A DNA stretch of 64,000 nt from Stagnihabitans lacustris (GTDB lineage Bacteria > Pseudomonadota > Alphaproteobacteria > Rhodobacterales > Rhodobacteraceae), in contig NZ_JAPDGS010000002.1 of assembly GCF_025950525.1 (NCBI RefSeq), forward strand, positions 62,001-126,000. The letters are read 5' to 3'. Positions 46,090 through 54,256 of this stretch are shown in pieces. Position 1 is the stretch's first letter. Every line of letters begins with the position of its first letter. The notes under the pieces were generated by a model, which saw only the letters and a list, made by a program, of their open reading frames with translations, was not told where the DNA came from and did not search any database. The position numbers were made by a program, and so were the translations under genes.

Positions 46090-46974
46090 TCATCCTTTGA
46101 CCCCGCCCCCAAAGGTGCGGACCAGGAACCCGCGGGCGAAGCCAAAGGCCACGACCGAAGGCACCATATACAGAACCGCGAGCGCCGTCAGGAACCCCCA
46201 GTCCACCGTGTTGACGCGCAAAAACGCGCGGAAAAGCCCGAGGGGCAGCATCTGCAGCTCGGGCGAAGAGATGAAGATCAGCGGCATCAGGAAATCGCCC
46301 CAGGCCGAGATAAAGGCGAAGAGCCCCGCCGCCGCCAAGCCCGGCAGGGCCAGCGGCAAAAGCACCAGGCGGATGCGCTGCATCAGGCTGGCGCCGTCCA
46401 AAAGCGCAGCCTCGTCGTAATCGCGCGACACCGTGTCGAAGAAGGTCTTGAGTATCCACAGCGCCAGCGGCAGTTGCAGCGCGGTCAGGATCAGGATCAT
46501 GCCCAGATAGCCGTCCACCAGCCCAAAGACCCGCATCGCCGGGCGCAGCATGTCGGGCGGCAGGACGGCGCGCAGGACCTCTTGGACGGCGCGGTTGGCG
46601 GTCAGAAGCACCTTGTAAAGCGGCACGATCAGCGCGGGCGGCGGCACGACCCGGATCAGCAGGATCGTATACAGGAAGGGCCGCTTCCACCAGGCGTTGC
46701 TGCGCGACAGCGCATAGCCGCCCAGCCCCCCCAGAACCATGGTCAGCACGGTCGCCGCCCCCACCACGATCAGCGAATTCATGAACCATGTCAGGCCGTT
46801 TTCCACCGTGAAGATGCGGGTGTAATTGGCGGTCGTCCAATCCTCGGGCCATTTCAGGAACAGGCTGGCGTTGCCGTCGAACGAGGCCAGCGCCGCCCAA
46901 AAGAAGGGCAAGGCGCAATAGGCCGAGATCAGCGACAAGGTGGCATAGGCCATCAGCTGCGGGCGTTTGGCCAT
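46090..46974 (-). CDS. Carbohydrate ABC transporter permease (MalG-type, thuG-like)
   Basis: This 294-residue membrane protein has six predicted helices and the EAA loop DEAALLDGASLMQRIRLVLLPLALPG. The ATG at 46974 lies 1 base after the upstream stop; an in-frame TTG at 46986 would be an overlapping start. It pairs with the MalF-type permease encoded just upstream. Confidence 0.9.
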   Translation of the reverse strand: MAKRPQLMAYATLSLISAYCALPFFWAALASFDGNASLFLKWPEDWTTANYTRIFTVENGLTWFMNSLIVVGAATVLTMVLGGLGGYALSRSNAWWKRPFLYTILLIRVVPPPALIVPLYKVLLTANRAVQEVLRAVLPPDMLRPAMRVFGLVDGYLGMILILTALQLPLALWILKTFFDTVSRDYDEAALLDGASLMQRIRLVLLPLALPGLAAAGLFAFISAWGDFLMPLIFISSPELQMLPLGLFRAFLRVNTVDWGFLTALAVLYMVPSVVAFGFARGFLVRTFGGGVKG

Positions 46975-46975
46975 G

Positions 46976-47854
46976 TCAGACCTCAACCTTCAGGGCGCGG
47001 ACATAGATCACCCCCACGATCAGCGAGAAGACCAGCGACACCACGGCCACAGCCGCGCCATAGCCCAGCTGATAGGCGGTGAAGCTTTGATTATACAGGT
47101 AAATCCCCAAGATTTCGGTCGCGCCGCCCGGGCCGCCTCGGGTCAGGGCATAGACGAAGCCAAAGATCGAGATCGTCGAAACGGTCGAGATCAGCATATA
47201 CAGAAAGATCGTCGGCAGGATCAGCGGCAGGGTGATCATGCGAAAGATCTGCCCCGGCTTTGCGCCGTCCATCACGGCGGCCTCATGGACCTCTTTCGGC
47301 ACCGAGGAGAGGCCCGCCGTCAGGAGGATCATCGCCGTGGCAATCCCGCGCCAGGTGTTGACGACGATGATCATGGTCAGGGGGAAGGTGTTCAGCCAGT
47401 CTTGCGGCTGTAACCCCAGGCCCATGACGATCCGCGACAGGACGCCCCTTTCGCCGCCCGCCAGCATGGAAATCCACAGGAACCCCGCCACGACCTCGGG
47501 CACCGCATTGGGCAAAAGGATGATCGCGTTGAACACCGCGCGGAACCGCAAAGGCCGGTTCAACAGCACCGCCGAAACCAGGCCCAGCACGAATTGCCCG
47601 ATGATGGCCGAGCCCAGGACGAAAAGCCCCGTTACCATCAGCGAGTTCCAGAAATCACCATCTCCCACCAGTCGCGCATAGTTGCGCAGACCGACAAAGC
47701 GGGGATTGGCGGCTCCGGGGCCGACCAGCGCCGCATTGGTGAACGAAAGCCAGACGGCATAAAGCGCGGGCCAGATCACCAGCGCCAAAAGCAGCGCCGC
47801 CGAGGGCAGAAGGATCAGCCGCAGCTGCCATTGGGCGCGGGATTGATAGGTCAC
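46976..47854 (-). CDS. Sugar ABC transporter permease (MalF-type, thuF-like)
   Basis: This 292-residue permease has six hydrophobic segments and the EAA loop HEAAVMDGAKPGQIFRMITLPLILP. It begins with GTG at 47854 and has no clear ribosome site. A stem-loop separates it from the binding-protein gene upstream, which would lower its expression relative to that gene. Confidence 0.9.
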   Translation of the reverse strand: MTYQSRAQWQLRLILLPSAALLLALVIWPALYAVWLSFTNAALVGPGAANPRFVGLRNYARLVGDGDFWNSLMVTGLFVLGSAIIGQFVLGLVSAVLLNRPLRFRAVFNAIILLPNAVPEVVAGFLWISMLAGGERGVLSRIVMGLGLQPQDWLNTFPLTMIIVVNTWRGIATAMILLTAGLSSVPKEVHEAAVMDGAKPGQIFRMITLPLILPTIFLYMLISTVSTISIFGFVYALTRGGPGGATEILGIYLYNQSFTAYQLGYGAAVAVVSLVFSLIVGVIYVRALKVEV

Positions 47855-47871
47855 TAGGGTTGCCGGGGATG

Positions 47872-47933
47872 GGGGTTTGCCGAGATAGGGGTTTGCCGAG
47901 AAAGCGGCGGGCGCGGGAGGAGCCGCGCCCGCC
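47872..47933 (-). promoter_or_regulatory. Stem-loop and 16-bp tandem repeat between binding-protein and permease genes
   Basis: GGCGGGCGCGG (47906-47916) pairs with CCGCGCCCGCC (47923-47933), an 11-bp stem with a 6-base loop, just after the binding-protein stop. Next to it GGGGTTTGCCGAGA occurs twice (47872 and 47888). Such hairpins commonly protect the upstream mRNA or partly stop transcription. Confidence 0.65.
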
Positions 47934-47941
47934 TTACGACG

Positions 47942-49228
47942 TCACTGGACCGCGTCGGGGCCCAGAACGTCGGTGACATAGTCGACCAGGATCTTCTGTG
48001 CGCCCGCGCCGTCGGTCTCTTTGCGCAGGATGGCTTCGGTCGCCCGCGCCACGCCCTCGGACACCGCACTGAAGCCCGCCGAGGCCTGCAGGTAAGTCCC
48101 GTTCTCGACCGCCTTCAGCACCGGCACAAGGGCCGTCAGCTTCTGGAACTCGGCGTCGTCGCCGGCATCGCGGCGGGCGGGGATATTGCCCAGACGGCTG
48201 GCATAGGCGACATCGGCCGCGACCGAGCCCAGTTCCAGCGCGACTTGGGTCGCCAGCGGCGAGGCATTGGCATTGACCAACCAGGGCGAGTTCAAGGACA
48301 CCATCACATGGCCATTGCCGCCCGCCTTGCCCGGAACCTCCCAGGTGCCGACGGCTTTGGTCACATCAGGGATCGGGTTCTTGGACTCGGGGCCCCAGTC
48401 ATAGATATAGCACCAGGTCCCGCAGGTCGTCGCAACCAGTTGACCGGCCGGGAACATCTCATACTTCGGGATCACCCAGGGCTCTGGCCCCAGTAGGGGA
48501 TCGACCGGCATCAGATCGGCATTGACCAGGTCGGCATAGAAGGTCAGCACATCCTTGACCCCGGTGCTGGACAGGTCCAGCTTGCCACCCGCCGCCACCA
48601 GTTGCGGCGTATCGGTGCCGGCGAGCATGTATTGGAACCCCTCGCCAAAGGCCCCGCCGCCCCAGGAGGCGCCCATCGGGAACAGCAGCGCATATTGCCC
48701 GGTCTTGTCCTTGATCTCCTTGGCGCGGGCCATCAGGTCGGCCCAATCCTTCGGCTGATCGGTCGAAATCCCGGCCTTTTCCAGCACATCGCGGCGGAAA
48801 TAGATCTGCTGCACCGACAACATGGTCGGCACGGCATACATGACGCCATCCGCCCCGGTCGCCAGGCTTTTCGCCACGTCGAATGTATGGGCCGCGCCCT
48901 CCCAGGCCGCAAAGGCCTCGGTCACCGGCGCGACATAGCCTGCCGTGGCCAGGTCGGGCACATCGCTGTCGCCCGGCACGGTAAAGACGTCCGGCGCATT
49001 GCCCGCGCCCAGCTCGGTCAGCAGCTTGGACATATAGTCCTTTTCCGGCGCCGGATATTCGATGACCTCGATCGTCACCCCAAGCTTGGCCTCGATGGCG
49101 GGGGCCACGGCTTTCAGCGCGTCGATGCGGGCCTGGCGGTGTTCGGCGATGCGGATCGTCTCGGCCTGAGCCGCAAGCGCGGTCAGGGCAATAAGGCTCA
49201 CGGCCGCCAAAAGCGGTTTCTTGAACAT
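47942..49228 (-). CDS. Sugar ABC transporter substrate-binding protein (thuE-like)
   Basis: This 428-residue periplasmic protein has a signal peptide (MFKKPLLAAVSLIALTALAAQA, cleavage before ETIRIA) and the family-1 solute-binding fold (ELGAGNAPDVFTVPGDSDV, LATAGYVAPVTEAF). A GGAGGAAA site 4 bases before the ATG at 49228 fixes the start. It captures the sugar for the MalFG-type permeases. Its promoter region holds a copy of the candidate LacI operator 42 bases upstream. Confidence 0.92.
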   Translation of the reverse strand: MFKKPLLAAVSLIALTALAAQAETIRIAEHRQARIDALKAVAPAIEAKLGVTIEVIEYPAPEKDYMSKLLTELGAGNAPDVFTVPGDSDVPDLATAGYVAPVTEAFAAWEGAAHTFDVAKSLATGADGVMYAVPTMLSVQQIYFRRDVLEKAGISTDQPKDWADLMARAKEIKDKTGQYALLFPMGASWGGGAFGEGFQYMLAGTDTPQLVAAGGKLDLSSTGVKDVLTFYADLVNADLMPVDPLLGPEPWVIPKYEMFPAGQLVATTCGTWCYIYDWGPESKNPIPDVTKAVGTWEVPGKAGGNGHVMVSLNSPWLVNANASPLATQVALELGSVAADVAYASRLGNIPARRDAGDDAEFQKLTALVPVLKAVENGTYLQASAGFSAVSEGVARATEAILRKETDGAGAQKILVDYVTDVLGPDAVQ

Positions 49229-49269
49229 GTGATTTCCTCCCTTGGGTGACTCCTCCGAGTCGCAAGGAT

Positions 49270-49285
49270 CATGCACACGGTTACA
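49270..49285. promoter_or_regulatory. Candidate LacI-type operator 1
   Basis: CATGCACACGGTTACA has the central CG and half-site GGTTACA of LacI-family operators. It is repeated exactly 109 bases away, in front of the divergent gene. Confidence 0.65.
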
Positions 49286-49378
49286 ATCATCTGACAAGAG
49301 GGTTTTGAAACCCGGTCAGAGCCTCTGTCCTATCCTGATTTTGCTTGCGATGGGGCGCGAGTTTCGCCTATCCAAGGT

Positions 49379-49394
49379 CATGCACACGGTTACA
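49379..49394. promoter_or_regulatory. Candidate LacI-type operator 2
   Basis: This is the second exact copy of CATGCACACGGTTACA. It ends 12 bases before the Gfo/Idh/MocA start, so a bound repressor would block transcription or translation start of that gene. Confidence 0.65.
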
Positions 49395-49406
49395 CTGGGG
49401 GAGAAG

Positions 49407-50396
49407 ATGGAGCAGTTGCGCATCGGCGTCATCGGGGCGGGCGGCAAGGCGGTGGACTATGCCGCCAGTTGGGCCAAGATGCCGGACCTGCGCTTTGTGG
49501 CCGTGGCGGATGTGTCGGCCCAGGCCTGCGCGCGGCTGGCCGCTGTCAGCGGCGGCAGCCCCCGCGCCTATGCCGATTACCGCCAGATGCTGACGGAATG
49601 TCGCAAGGATCTGGACATGGTCTATGTCTCGACCCCGCATGTGCTGCATGGCGAACAGGCCCTAGCCGTGACCGAAGCGGGGCTGGACCTGTTTCTGGAA
49701 AAGCCGATGGTCACGACCGTGGCCGAGGCCAAGGCGCTGATTGCCGCCCAGAACCGCATCGGAAACCTGATCGTCGTGGCCTTCAACGGCGGGCTGTCGC
49801 CGCTGGTGCGCGACACCCGCGCCCGGATCGAGGCTGGCGAATTCGGCGCCCTCGTCAGCGTCTCGGGTTCGATCTGGGAGGGCTGGAAGGACGCCTACAA
49901 CGGCGGCTGGAAACAGGACCCGGCCATCAGCGGCGGCGGTTTCATGTTCGACACCGGCGCCCATATGATGAACACGATCTGTCAGCTGCTGGACGCCGAT
50001 TTCGACCGCGTCTCGGCCTATATGAACAACCGGGGCAAGCCGGTGGACATCACCTGCGCGGTATCCGCTCGGACGAAATCCGGCGTTTTGGTAACGCTGA
50101 ACGCGGCCGGCGAGGGGCCCAAGGGCTGTTTCAGCCATATGACGCTGTTCTTCCAAAACGCCCTGGTGCGGATCGACGCCTGGGGCGGCAGCCGCGAAAT
50201 CTCCTATGGCAACGGTGTCTGGACCCGCGAAGAGGACGAGATCACCGACAACCCGATGCGCACCTTTCTGGCGGTGCGGCGGGGCGCGATCCCCAACCCC
50301 TCGACCATCCAGAACGGCTTGCGTTTCGCAAGGCTCTGGGATGCGATAAAGCTTTCGGCCAGCAGGGATGGGGAATCGGTGCGGGTGGATGAATAG
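49407..50396 (+). CDS. Gfo/Idh/MocA-family NAD(P)-dependent sugar dehydrogenase (thuB-like role)
   Basis: This 329-residue oxidoreductase has the Rossmann motif RIGVIGAGGKAVDYA, FLEKPMV near residue 94 and the substrate-side GGGFMFDTGAHMMNT. The ATG at 49407 follows GGGGAG; an ATG at 49380 lies inside the operator copy and is less likely. By context it oxidises or reduces the sugar imported by the divergent transporter, as ThuB does with 3-keto-disaccharides. It overlaps the LacI gene by 8 bases. Confidence 0.88.
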   Translation: MEQLRIGVIGAGGKAVDYAASWAKMPDLRFVAVADVSAQACARLAAVSGGSPRAYADYRQMLTECRKDLDMVYVSTPHVLHGEQALAVTEAGLDLFLEKPMVTTVAEAKALIAAQNRIGNLIVVAFNGGLSPLVRDTRARIEAGEFGALVSVSGSIWEGWKDAYNGGWKQDPAISGGGFMFDTGAHMMNTICQLLDADFDRVSAYMNNRGKPVDITCAVSARTKSGVLVTLNAAGEGPKGCFSHMTLFFQNALVRIDAWGGSREISYGNGVWTREEDEITDNPMRTFLAVRRGAIPNPSTIQNGLRFARLWDAIKLSASRDGESVRVDE

Positions 50397-51372
50397 GCGG
50401 ATCACCTCCAAGGAATTGGCGCGGCTGGCGGGGGTCTCTTCGGCGACGATCAGCCGGGCCTTCACGCCGGAGTCCAAGATCTCTGATGCGACGCGCAGCC
50501 ATATCCTGTCGCTGGCGGCGCAGCATGACTACCAACCCAATGCGCTGGCGCGGTCGCTGAACAACCAACGCTCGGGCCTTGTGGCCTTGGTGGTCAATGC
50601 CGTGCAGAACCCGACCGAGGCCGAACAGCTGCAAGAGCTGATCGTGCATCTGCAGGCGATGGCGCTGATGCCGATTGTCCTGTGCTGTGGCGCGCATGAG
50701 GACCGGTTGCAGCTGATGCGGCTGGCTTCGACCTATCAGGTGGATCATGTGGTGGTGTTTTCCGACCTGGTGACACTGGATGACGCGGTCAGCATCTTTC
50801 GCACCGCGCGGCCGATCATTGTGTCGTCGCAGCCGCTGGACAGCGCCCGGGCCGCGCAAATCGCGGTCGAAGGCGCTGCGGCGGCGCGGGCCATCATCGA
50901 CCGGGCGGCGGCGCAGGGGCGCCGCGCCTTCGGTTATCTGGGCGGAAGGGCCTCCAGCTATATCGACAAGAAACGCCGCCAGTGGTTTGCCGATGCGCTG
51001 GGCGCCCATGGCCTTGGCTTTCTGGCCGAGGGGCATGGCGATTACACCTATGACAGCGGGTATAAAGAGGCCGTGGTGATGCTGCGTCAAAGGCTGGATG
51101 CGGTGATCTGCGGCAATGATGTCATGGCCGTGGGCTTTCGCGACGCGGCCGAGCGGTTGATGGGCCGCAAGGTGCCTGACGACCTGGGGATCGTGGGTCA
51201 GGACGGCATCCAGATTGCCGGCTGGGCCTGTCATGACCTGACGTCGCTTGCGCTGGACCAAAAGGCCTATGTCCGCGCGATCCTGTCCCTGATCGAGGAA
51301 CAACGCGCGGGGGGCGATCAGACCCCGCGCATCGTGATCGACTGTCATGTCCGCTGGGGCGCGACGCTTTAG
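50389..51372 (+). CDS. LacI-family transcriptional regulator
   Basis: This 327-residue regulator has an N-terminal helix-turn-helix (ITSKELARLAGVSSATISRAF) and a periplasmic-binding-protein-like effector domain (residues 65-327). The start at 50389 overlaps the dehydrogenase stop. It most likely binds the two identical operators at 49270 and 49379 and responds to the imported sugar or a derivative. Its stop overlaps that of the convergent SDR gene. Confidence 0.9.
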   Translation: MNRRITSKELARLAGVSSATISRAFTPESKISDATRSHILSLAAQHDYQPNALARSLNNQRSGLVALVVNAVQNPTEAEQLQELIVHLQAMALMPIVLCCGAHEDRLQLMRLASTYQVDHVVVFSDLVTLDDAVSIFRTARPIIVSSQPLDSARAAQIAVEGAAAARAIIDRAAAQGRRAFGYLGGRASSYIDKKRRQWFADALGAHGLGFLAEGHGDYTYDSGYKEAVVMLRQRLDAVICGNDVMAVGFRDAAERLMGRKVPDDLGIVGQDGIQIAGWACHDLTSLALDQKAYVRAILSLIEEQRAGGDQTPRIVIDCHVRWGATL

Positions 51373-52166
51373 CCCAGGCTGGCCTTGAAGACCTCGGCAT
51401 GGTCGGGATGCCAACGCGACAGCGCCGGGCGGTTGTGGATGATGTCGCCCGCGGCCCAGGCGATCCGCGCCTCGTCCAGCGCGCGGGGCGTGTCGTTGTC
51501 GGGGCAGAGGATATAGAAGTCCCCCCGCGCCAGGCTTTCCAGCAGGAAATCGACGGTCTGTTCGGGCGTCCAGGCGCCAGCGGGTTTCGGCGCGCCGGAT
51601 GCCGCCGTCATGCCGGTATGGACCCAACCGGGGATCAGCAGGTGGGCGCTGACCTCGGGCCTTGTGTTCCGCAGTTCATGGGCCAAGGCCTCGGTAAAGG
51701 CCTTCACCGCCGCCTTGGAGACGTTATAGGCCGGATTGCCGGGCGGTGTGGTGATCCCCTGTTTCGACCCGGTGTTGACGATCATCCCCTCTGTGACCAA
51801 AGGCCCGAAGACCTGGGCCCCGTTGATCACCCCCCAAAGATTGGTCCGCAGCGTCCGCTCGAAGGCTCCCGGATCACCCAGGCAGGCCGAGTCCCCTCCC
51901 ATGCCGGCATTGTTCATCACCAGGGTCACGGGCGGCAGGTCGGCCACCTGCGACGCGACAGACTGCAGCCCCGCGCGGTCGCCCACATCGGCCGCGATGG
52001 CGCGTCCGTTGCAGGCGAGGGCGGCCTGGGTCAGCGCCCGGCTGGGCAGGTCGACCAGCACGACCTGCATCCCCCTCTTGGCCAAGGCCATGCAGGCGGC
52101 GCGCCCGATGCCCGAGGCGGCTCCGGTCACGATGGCGGTCTGGTTCGGTCCGATGGCAAAGGTCAT
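51369..52166 (-). CDS. SDR-family NAD(P)-dependent oxidoreductase
   Basis: This 265-residue short-chain dehydrogenase has the cofactor motif VTGAASGIGRAACM, NNAG near residue 91 and the catalytic YNVSK. The start at 52166 overlaps the upstream stop by 4 bases. It is the last gene of the minus-strand operon that begins at 57836. Substrate unknown; the neighbours suggest a polyol or keto-sugar. Confidence 0.88.
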   Translation of the reverse strand: MTFAIGPNQTAIVTGAASGIGRAACMALAKRGMQVVLVDLPSRALTQAALACNGRAIAADVGDRAGLQSVASQVADLPPVTLVMNNAGMGGDSACLGDPGAFERTLRTNLWGVINGAQVFGPLVTEGMIVNTGSKQGITTPPGNPAYNVSKAAVKAFTEALAHELRNTRPEVSAHLLIPGWVHTGMTAASGAPKPAGAWTPEQTVDFLLESLARGDFYILCPDNDTPRALDEARIAWAAGDIIHNRPALSRWHPDHAEVFKASLG

Positions 52167-53251
52167 GTCGCACTCCTGACAGGGCGGCGCTCCAGCGCAT
52201 AGCCCACTTGTTTCGTCCAGGCCTGGCGCGGCGTCGTGCCGCAAGCCAAGGCCGCATGAGAGGCCCAGTTCGGATCATCCAGCGCGCCGCGCCCGATGGC
52301 CACCAGATCGGCCTTTTCGCGGGCCAGGGCATCGGCGGCCAAGGCCACATCATCCATCATCCCCACGGCCATCACCGGCTTGCCGGTGGCCTGACGGATG
52401 GCGGAGGCAAAGGGCAGGAACATCCCCGGCCCCGGCGCGACCTTGGCCCCCGCAAAGCCCGTGGCCGAGACGTCGAACACATCGACCCCCAGCGCCGCGG
52501 CCTTCTGGCAAAAGACAATCGAATCCTCCAGCGTCACGCCGCCCTCGACCCCATCCACCGCCGAAAGCCGCAGGAAGAGCGGCCGATCCGCAGGCCAGAC
52601 CGCCCGCACCGCCGCGATGACGGCCAAGGGCAGGCGCATCCGGTTTTCGCGTGACCCGCCCCAGTCATCCGTCCGGTGATTGGCCAAGGGCGACAGGAAC
52701 TGGTTCAGCAAATAGCCATGCGCGCCGTGGATTTCGACGAAGTCAAAGCCCGCCCGCAGCGCGCGCTCCGCCGCTTCGGCAAAGACCTGCGGCAGGCCCG
52801 CCACCTCATCCCCCGTCAGCTCCCGCGGCACCTGGGCGTCGGGCCCATGCGCCAGGGCCGAGGGCGCCACGGGCTGCCACATCGTGCCATCCGCCTCCGC
52901 CCCCTCCCCGATCCGCCAAGGCGGCAGGGTCGAGGCCTTGCGCCCGGCATGGGCCAGCTGGATGCCCGAGACCACGCCTTGCCCGCGCAGGAAGCCGGTC
53001 ACCCGGGCCAGTCCCGGGATATGATCCTCTGACCAGATGCCGGGACAGCCATAGGTGATGCGGCCCTCTGCCGTCACGCCGGTGGCCTCCACCACCACAG
53101 CGCCAAAGCCCCCCAAGGCAAAGCGGCCGAGGTGGACGAGGTGCCAATCCCCCATCAGCCCCTCACGCAGGGAATACTGGCACATGGGCGAGACGACCAT
53201 CCGGTTGGGGAAGGTCACGCCGCGGATCGTCAAAGGTGCCGTCAGGGTCAT
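52163..53251 (-). CDS. Old Yellow Enzyme-family NADH:flavin oxidoreductase (YqjM-like)
   Basis: This 362-residue FMN enzyme has PMCQYS, HLVHLGRFALGGFG, the IQLAHAGRKAS strand, HGAHGYLLNQFLSPLAN and a C-terminal phosphate-binding region (VAIGRGALDDPNW). It reduces activated C=C bonds with NAD(P)H. The start at 53251 overlaps the aldo/keto reductase stop (ATGA). Confidence 0.9.
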   Translation of the reverse strand: MTLTAPLTIRGVTFPNRMVVSPMCQYSLREGLMGDWHLVHLGRFALGGFGAVVVEATGVTAEGRITYGCPGIWSEDHIPGLARVTGFLRGQGVVSGIQLAHAGRKASTLPPWRIGEGAEADGTMWQPVAPSALAHGPDAQVPRELTGDEVAGLPQVFAEAAERALRAGFDFVEIHGAHGYLLNQFLSPLANHRTDDWGGSRENRMRLPLAVIAAVRAVWPADRPLFLRLSAVDGVEGGVTLEDSIVFCQKAAALGVDVFDVSATGFAGAKVAPGPGMFLPFASAIRQATGKPVMAVGMMDDVALAADALAREKADLVAIGRGALDDPNWASHAALACGTTPRQAWTKQVGYALERRPVRSAT

Positions 53252-54219
53252 CAATGCAACACCACATGGGGGATATAGGGCGCCTCGAGCCTTGCGATCT
53301 CTTCGGGCGACAACACGAGGTCCAGGCCGGTCAGGGTCTCGGTGAACTGCTCGGGGCGCGAAAAGCCGATGATCGGCGCGGTGACGCCGGGTTTCTGTCG
53401 CGTCCAGGCCAGAGCGACTTGCGCCATCGTGCGGCCCAAGGCCTCGGCCAGGTCCTGCACCGCGCGGATCACCTCCGCATCGGCCTCGGCGGTCCGCGCA
53501 TAAAGATACCGGCCATAGGCATCGGTTTGCGTGCGCTCCGTCTCGGCCCCCGGGGGGCGCGCCAGCCGACCGCGGGCGATGGGCGACCAGGGGATCAGGC
53601 CCACCCCTTGATCCTGACACAGCGGGATCATCTCGCGCTCTTCCTCGCGGTAGATCAGGTTGATCTGGTTCTGCATGCTGATGAACCGCGTCCAGCCATT
53701 GGCCCGCGCCACCTCTTGCGCCTTGGCGAATTGCCAGGCGCACATGGTCGAGGCCCCGATATACCGCGCCTTGCCCGCCTTCACCACGTCATGCAGCGCC
53801 TCCATCGTCTCTTCGATGGGCGTGTTCGGGTCCCAGCGGTGGATCTGATACAGGTCGACATGATCGGTCTTCAGCCGCCGCAAACTGGCGTCGATCTGCT
53901 GAAGGATCAGCCGCCGCGACAGGCCCACCCGGTCGGGCTGCGCATCGCCGTAAACCTTGGTGGCCAAGACGATCTCTTCCCGCGGCGCCAGGGTCCAAAG
54001 GTAATCGCCCAGGATCTCTTCGGAACTGCCATCCGAATAGACATTGGCCGTGTCAAAGAAAGTCACCCCGGCCTCGAAAGCCTGGCGGATCAGCGGTTCG
54101 GACTGGTCGCGCGGCAGGGTCCAGGGATGGCCGCCGCGCAGAGGCGCGCCAAAGGTCATGCAGCCAAGGCAGAGTTCCGAGACGGTGAGGCCCGACAGGC
54201 CCAGGCGATTGCGTTTCAT
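53251..54219 (-). CDS. Aldo/keto reductase
   Basis: This 322-residue TIM-barrel reductase has FDTANVYSDGSSEEILGDYL with the catalytic Asp/Tyr, the lysine in LATKVYG and HVDLYQIHRWD with the histidine. It uses NADPH to reduce aldehydes or ketones. It starts a coupled three-gene run and lies 37 bases after the kinase gene on the same strand. Confidence 0.9.
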   Translation of the reverse strand: MKRNRLGLSGLTVSELCLGCMTFGAPLRGGHPWTLPRDQSEPLIRQAFEAGVTFFDTANVYSDGSSEEILGDYLWTLAPREEIVLATKVYGDAQPDRVGLSRRLILQQIDASLRRLKTDHVDLYQIHRWDPNTPIEETMEALHDVVKAGKARYIGASTMCAWQFAKAQEVARANGWTRFISMQNQINLIYREEEREMIPLCQDQGVGLIPWSPIARGRLARPPGAETERTQTDAYGRYLYARTAEADAEVIRAVQDLAEALGRTMAQVALAWTRQKPGVTAPIIGFSRPEQFTETLTGLDLVLSPEEIARLEAPYIPHVVLH

Positions 54220-54256
54220 GCGTGTCCCCTTTGGCCGCAGCCTATTCCGCCGCGCG

